A DNA stretch of 64,000 nucleotides, taken from Polyangia bacterium (GTDB lineage: Bacteria > Myxococcota_A > Polyangia > Nannocystales > Nannocystaceae). A program made the translations under genes and the position numbers. The stretch's first letter is position 1; every line of letters begins with the position of its first letter. Positions 62,281 to 64,000 of the stretch are shown in pieces. A model generated the notes under the pieces. That model made no database searches. It saw nothing but the letters and a program-made list of their open reading frames with translations, and had not been told where the DNA came from. The DNA lies in contig JAUIFF010000014.1 of assembly GCA_030429545.1 (NCBI GenBank), positions 62,001 through 126,000 of the forward strand. The letters are read 5' to 3'.

Positions 62281-63573
62281 ATGCTGACCCACGCACCACA
62301 CCAGGCAAAACGGCCCCCGTCACCGACGACCGTTCGCGGTCAACCTCCAGACCTCGGGGAGGTACTTGCAGCTGCACAAAAACTGCCCAACCTCGTGTGC
62401 CTCGACCTCGGGCCGTCGCGCTCGCTGGTCACCTGGGGTGACGGGCCAACAGTCAAGCCCGGGCCCCGGTGGATTTCCCAGGCCCGGAGCCTTTTGCGGG
62501 CCAATGCTGACGGGGGCCTTGTTGGCTGGCTCGGCTATGAATCCGGACGTTGGCACGAATGTATGGACCCACCGGCGAGTGAGCGACCGTTGCCAGATCT
62601 GTACCTCCGCCGTGTCGAGGGCCGTCTGGTGCGCGACCGCGACACAGATAAGTGGCATATACATGGAACTCGCAGGTTTCGGCGCGAGGCCGAGCTGCTG
62701 CTGCAATCGGCAAAAACCGCGACCTCTGTCGAACACCCTGGTGTCCCCGTGGCTGTGCCCCCGCAGGAGGGGGTCCGCTACCGCACGAGTGTCGACAGGG
62801 CACTTGCATCCATCGCCCGCGGCGATGTCTACCAAGTCTGCCTTGCCTGGGAAGTCCGCGACATCCCCGTGGCCAACCCGCTTTCGACCTGGCTCGAGCT
62901 GCGGCGGGCCAACCCGGCGTGGCGGGGTGCGTATTTACAACACGGGCAACAGGCGATCATTTGCAACTCACCCGAGACCTACCTCGACGTCGAGCGCACG
63001 CCCCAGGGCCTCAAAGTTCGTAGCGTGCCGATCAAGGGCACGGCCCGGCTGTCCGAAGGAGAAGCTGGCCGCCGCGCGCTGTTACACTCGCCCAAGGAGA
63101 TCGCGGAGCTAACGATGATCGTCGACCTCGTGCGCAACGACTTTGGTCGGGTCGCTGCCCCGGGAACGATTCGCTGGCAGCCGAGGCGACTGCGACCGTG
63201 TGGCGACCTGTTGCACGCCGAGCAGGAAGTTACGGCCAAGCTGCGGCCCGGGTGCGACGCCTTCGATGCTGTGGCTGCGAGCTTTCCCCCCGGCAGTGTC
63301 ACCGGCGCGCCAAAGGTCGCCGCGATGCGTCTTATCCACAGGCTCGAGTCTGGCCCGCGTGGCATCTACACGGGCGCTATCGGGTGGTTTGGCGACGACG
63401 GCAGTGCCCGCCTCAATGTCGCCATTCGCACGGCAACTGTTATCAATGGCCGCGCGCGGTTTCATGTAGGTGCAGGTATCGTCGCCGATTCAAATCCCGA
63501 GGCGGAGTGGCGTGAAACCCTGGCCAAAGGTAGCGCCCTCGCACGCGCTCTCGCACCGGCCACATCTGCGTAG
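62281..63573 (+). CDS. pabB: Aminodeoxychorismate synthase component I
   Basis: 430 residues. Chorismate-binding core: IARGDVYQVCLAWEV, AIICNSPETYLDVE, VRSVPIKGTARL, IVDLVRNDFGRVAAPGTI, SFPPGSVTGAPKVAAMRLI, YTGAIGWFGDDGSARLNVAIRT (a run including GAIGW), GAGIVADSNPEAEWRET. The Lys in PIKGT marks PabB rather than anthranilate synthase TrpE. It makes 4-amino-4-deoxychorismate with a PabA glutaminase, toward p-aminobenzoate. Grouped with folC and folK as a folate cluster; pabA is not in the window. Confidence 0.9.
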   Translation: MLTHAPHQAKRPPSPTTVRGQPPDLGEVLAAAQKLPNLVCLDLGPSRSLVTWGDGPTVKPGPRWISQARSLLRANADGGLVGWLGYESGRWHECMDPPASERPLPDLYLRRVEGRLVRDRDTDKWHIHGTRRFRREAELLLQSAKTATSVEHPGVPVAVPPQEGVRYRTSVDRALASIARGDVYQVCLAWEVRDIPVANPLSTWLELRRANPAWRGAYLQHGQQAIICNSPETYLDVERTPQGLKVRSVPIKGTARLSEGEAGRRALLHSPKEIAELTMIVDLVRNDFGRVAAPGTIRWQPRRLRPCGDLLHAEQEVTAKLRPGCDAFDAVAASFPPGSVTGAPKVAAMRLIHRLESGPRGIYTGAIGWFGDDGSARLNVAIRTATVINGRARFHVGAGIVADSNPEAEWRETLAKGSALARALAPATSA

Positions 63574-63633
63574 GGCCGCTCTACGCAGAGGCTGCAACCA
63601 CGCAAACGTCGGCGACTGTGATACAAAAATCAC

Positions 63634-64000
63634 CATGGACCCAGGTTGGTCGGCGATTCCCGGAGGGGCAGTGTTGGTATGCGCTGGCGTGTTGACCTGT
63701 GGCACACCGGCTGTAGTTTCGGCCCGCGACGGCGAACAACAGGCAACAACGCCGGTCCTCGCACTCACGAACCTGCGGCCGAAACCCGTGCCAAAGGCCC
63801 CGACGTGTGGCCCCTGTTGTCACGGCTCCCCGAGTTGTAACGACATGGAGGATTTCAAACCCACCCCCCGCGAAACCACCACGGGAGACCCAGCAACCAC
63901 CGGGGATGATGGTCACCAACCCGACCCAACGACCACAACAACAGGCGAGTCGGCAACCACCGGGGAAGCTCCGACATCGGGACCCGATGTTAAAGAAGCC
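63634..64000 (+). CDS. Partial exported protein with Thr-rich linker (runs off right edge)
   Basis: 122 codons open to the window end. The N terminus AVLVCAGVLTCGTPAVVSA reads as a signal peptide. A short Cys-rich stretch (CGPCCHGSPSC) is followed by a linker repeating TTGD/TTGE. The layout matches the linker-bearing surface lipoproteins elsewhere in the window, but the lipobox is not convincing. Domain content lies outside. Confidence 0.6.

Larger units (their letters stand above)
23467..63474. repeat. Dispersed 10-bp palindrome family TGYANNTRCA, 27 exact copies
   Basis: Exact copies begin at 23467, 24065, 24319, 25945, 28112, 28846, 29948, 30983, 31284, 32559, 32892, 34949, 39617, 40052, 44285, 45661, 48048, 49081, 50008, 50536, 50829, 51774, 52873, 54180, 54642, 62367 and 63465. 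None is present before 23467. 23 are in genes, 4 between genes. Commonest forms: TGCAGCTGCA, TGCAGATACA, TGCAAATACA, TGTATCTACA. Several near-matches (TGTATACACA, TGCATACGCA) also occur. At roughly 65 percent GC one or two would be expected by chance (my estimate). Counts are by eye. Confidence 0.8.

Noticed and set aside
1..64000. HIP1-like octamer GCGATCGC
   Set aside because: About eight copies seen by eye, only modestly above the two to three expected in GC-rich DNA; not convincing.
1..64000. tRNA, rRNA or riboswitch elements
   Set aside because: Looked for T-loop and riboswitch core words and saw none; a covariance-model search would be needed to exclude small RNAs.

Overview
The window is high-GC bacterial DNA carrying chromosomal housekeeping and accessory genes. 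There are many lipoproteins with acidic or Ser/Thr-rich linkers, a DUF4215-type Cys-rich motif, a MYXO-CTERM-like protease, a sigma factor, a PilZ protein and steroid-type enzymes. Together these point to a myxobacterium, most likely of the Nannocystaceae type (inference from protein style; no marker gene such as rRNA is present). I saw no rRNA, tRNA, CRISPR array, prophage or insertion sequence.

Layout. 1-4.8 kb: an MrfA-type helicase and an MrfB-type exonuclease (partial) on the minus strand, separated by about 1.8 kb of decayed tandem repeats. 5.8-9.9 kb: TetR regulator, ene-reductase, SDR, DUF4499 protein and a 5-alpha-steroid-reductase homologue, a likely lipid/steroid-modifying cluster. 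10.1-14.7 kb: an EF-hand lipoprotein, a PepSY membrane protein and a superoxide-dismutase locus (Ni-SOD, its maturation protease, Fe-SOD). 14.8-22.8 kb: one minus-strand iron-uptake operon, DUF4856 lipoprotein - imelysin - hydroxylase/TonB-receptor fusion - exbB - exbD - tonB, with a candidate operator shared with the PepSY gene. 23-33 kb: metallo-hydrolase, LysM/M74 murein endopeptidase, a MoxR ATPase plus TraB/DUF5682-like partner, a trypsin-like protease, an NmrA-like protein and a CobA-HemD fusion. 33-36 kb: lipoprotein, PilZ, sigma factor, a 101-bp tandem array and a SctJ/YscJ-like lipoprotein. 36.5-41 kb: Hsp70-like / J-like / membrane-protein operon. 41-50.4 kb: lipoproteins, Smr protein, phosphoesterase, polytopic membrane protein and a DUF1501 + DUF1549/DUF1553 pair. 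50.5-56.3 kb: a three-gene MoxR cassette. 56.7-64 kb: propeller lipoprotein, LCIB-type carbonic-anhydrase homologue, alpha/beta hydrolase, folate genes (folK, folC, pabB) and a partial exported protein.

Two patterns cut across the genes. First, a 4-2-4 palindrome, TGYANNTRCA, occurs 27 times by hand count between 23.4 kb and the right end and never to the left of that. Only one or two copies would be expected from base composition. In 21 of 23 coding sites it is placed so that its fixed T/A positions are codon wobble bases, which suggests selection on the DNA itself. Second, tandem arrays of roughly 90-130 bp start at gene 3' ends. In two cases they fill a convergent junction and supply the C-terminal codons of the flanking genes.

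All motif counts, spacings and inverted repeats were found by eye; family names rest on recognised motifs and have not been database-checked.
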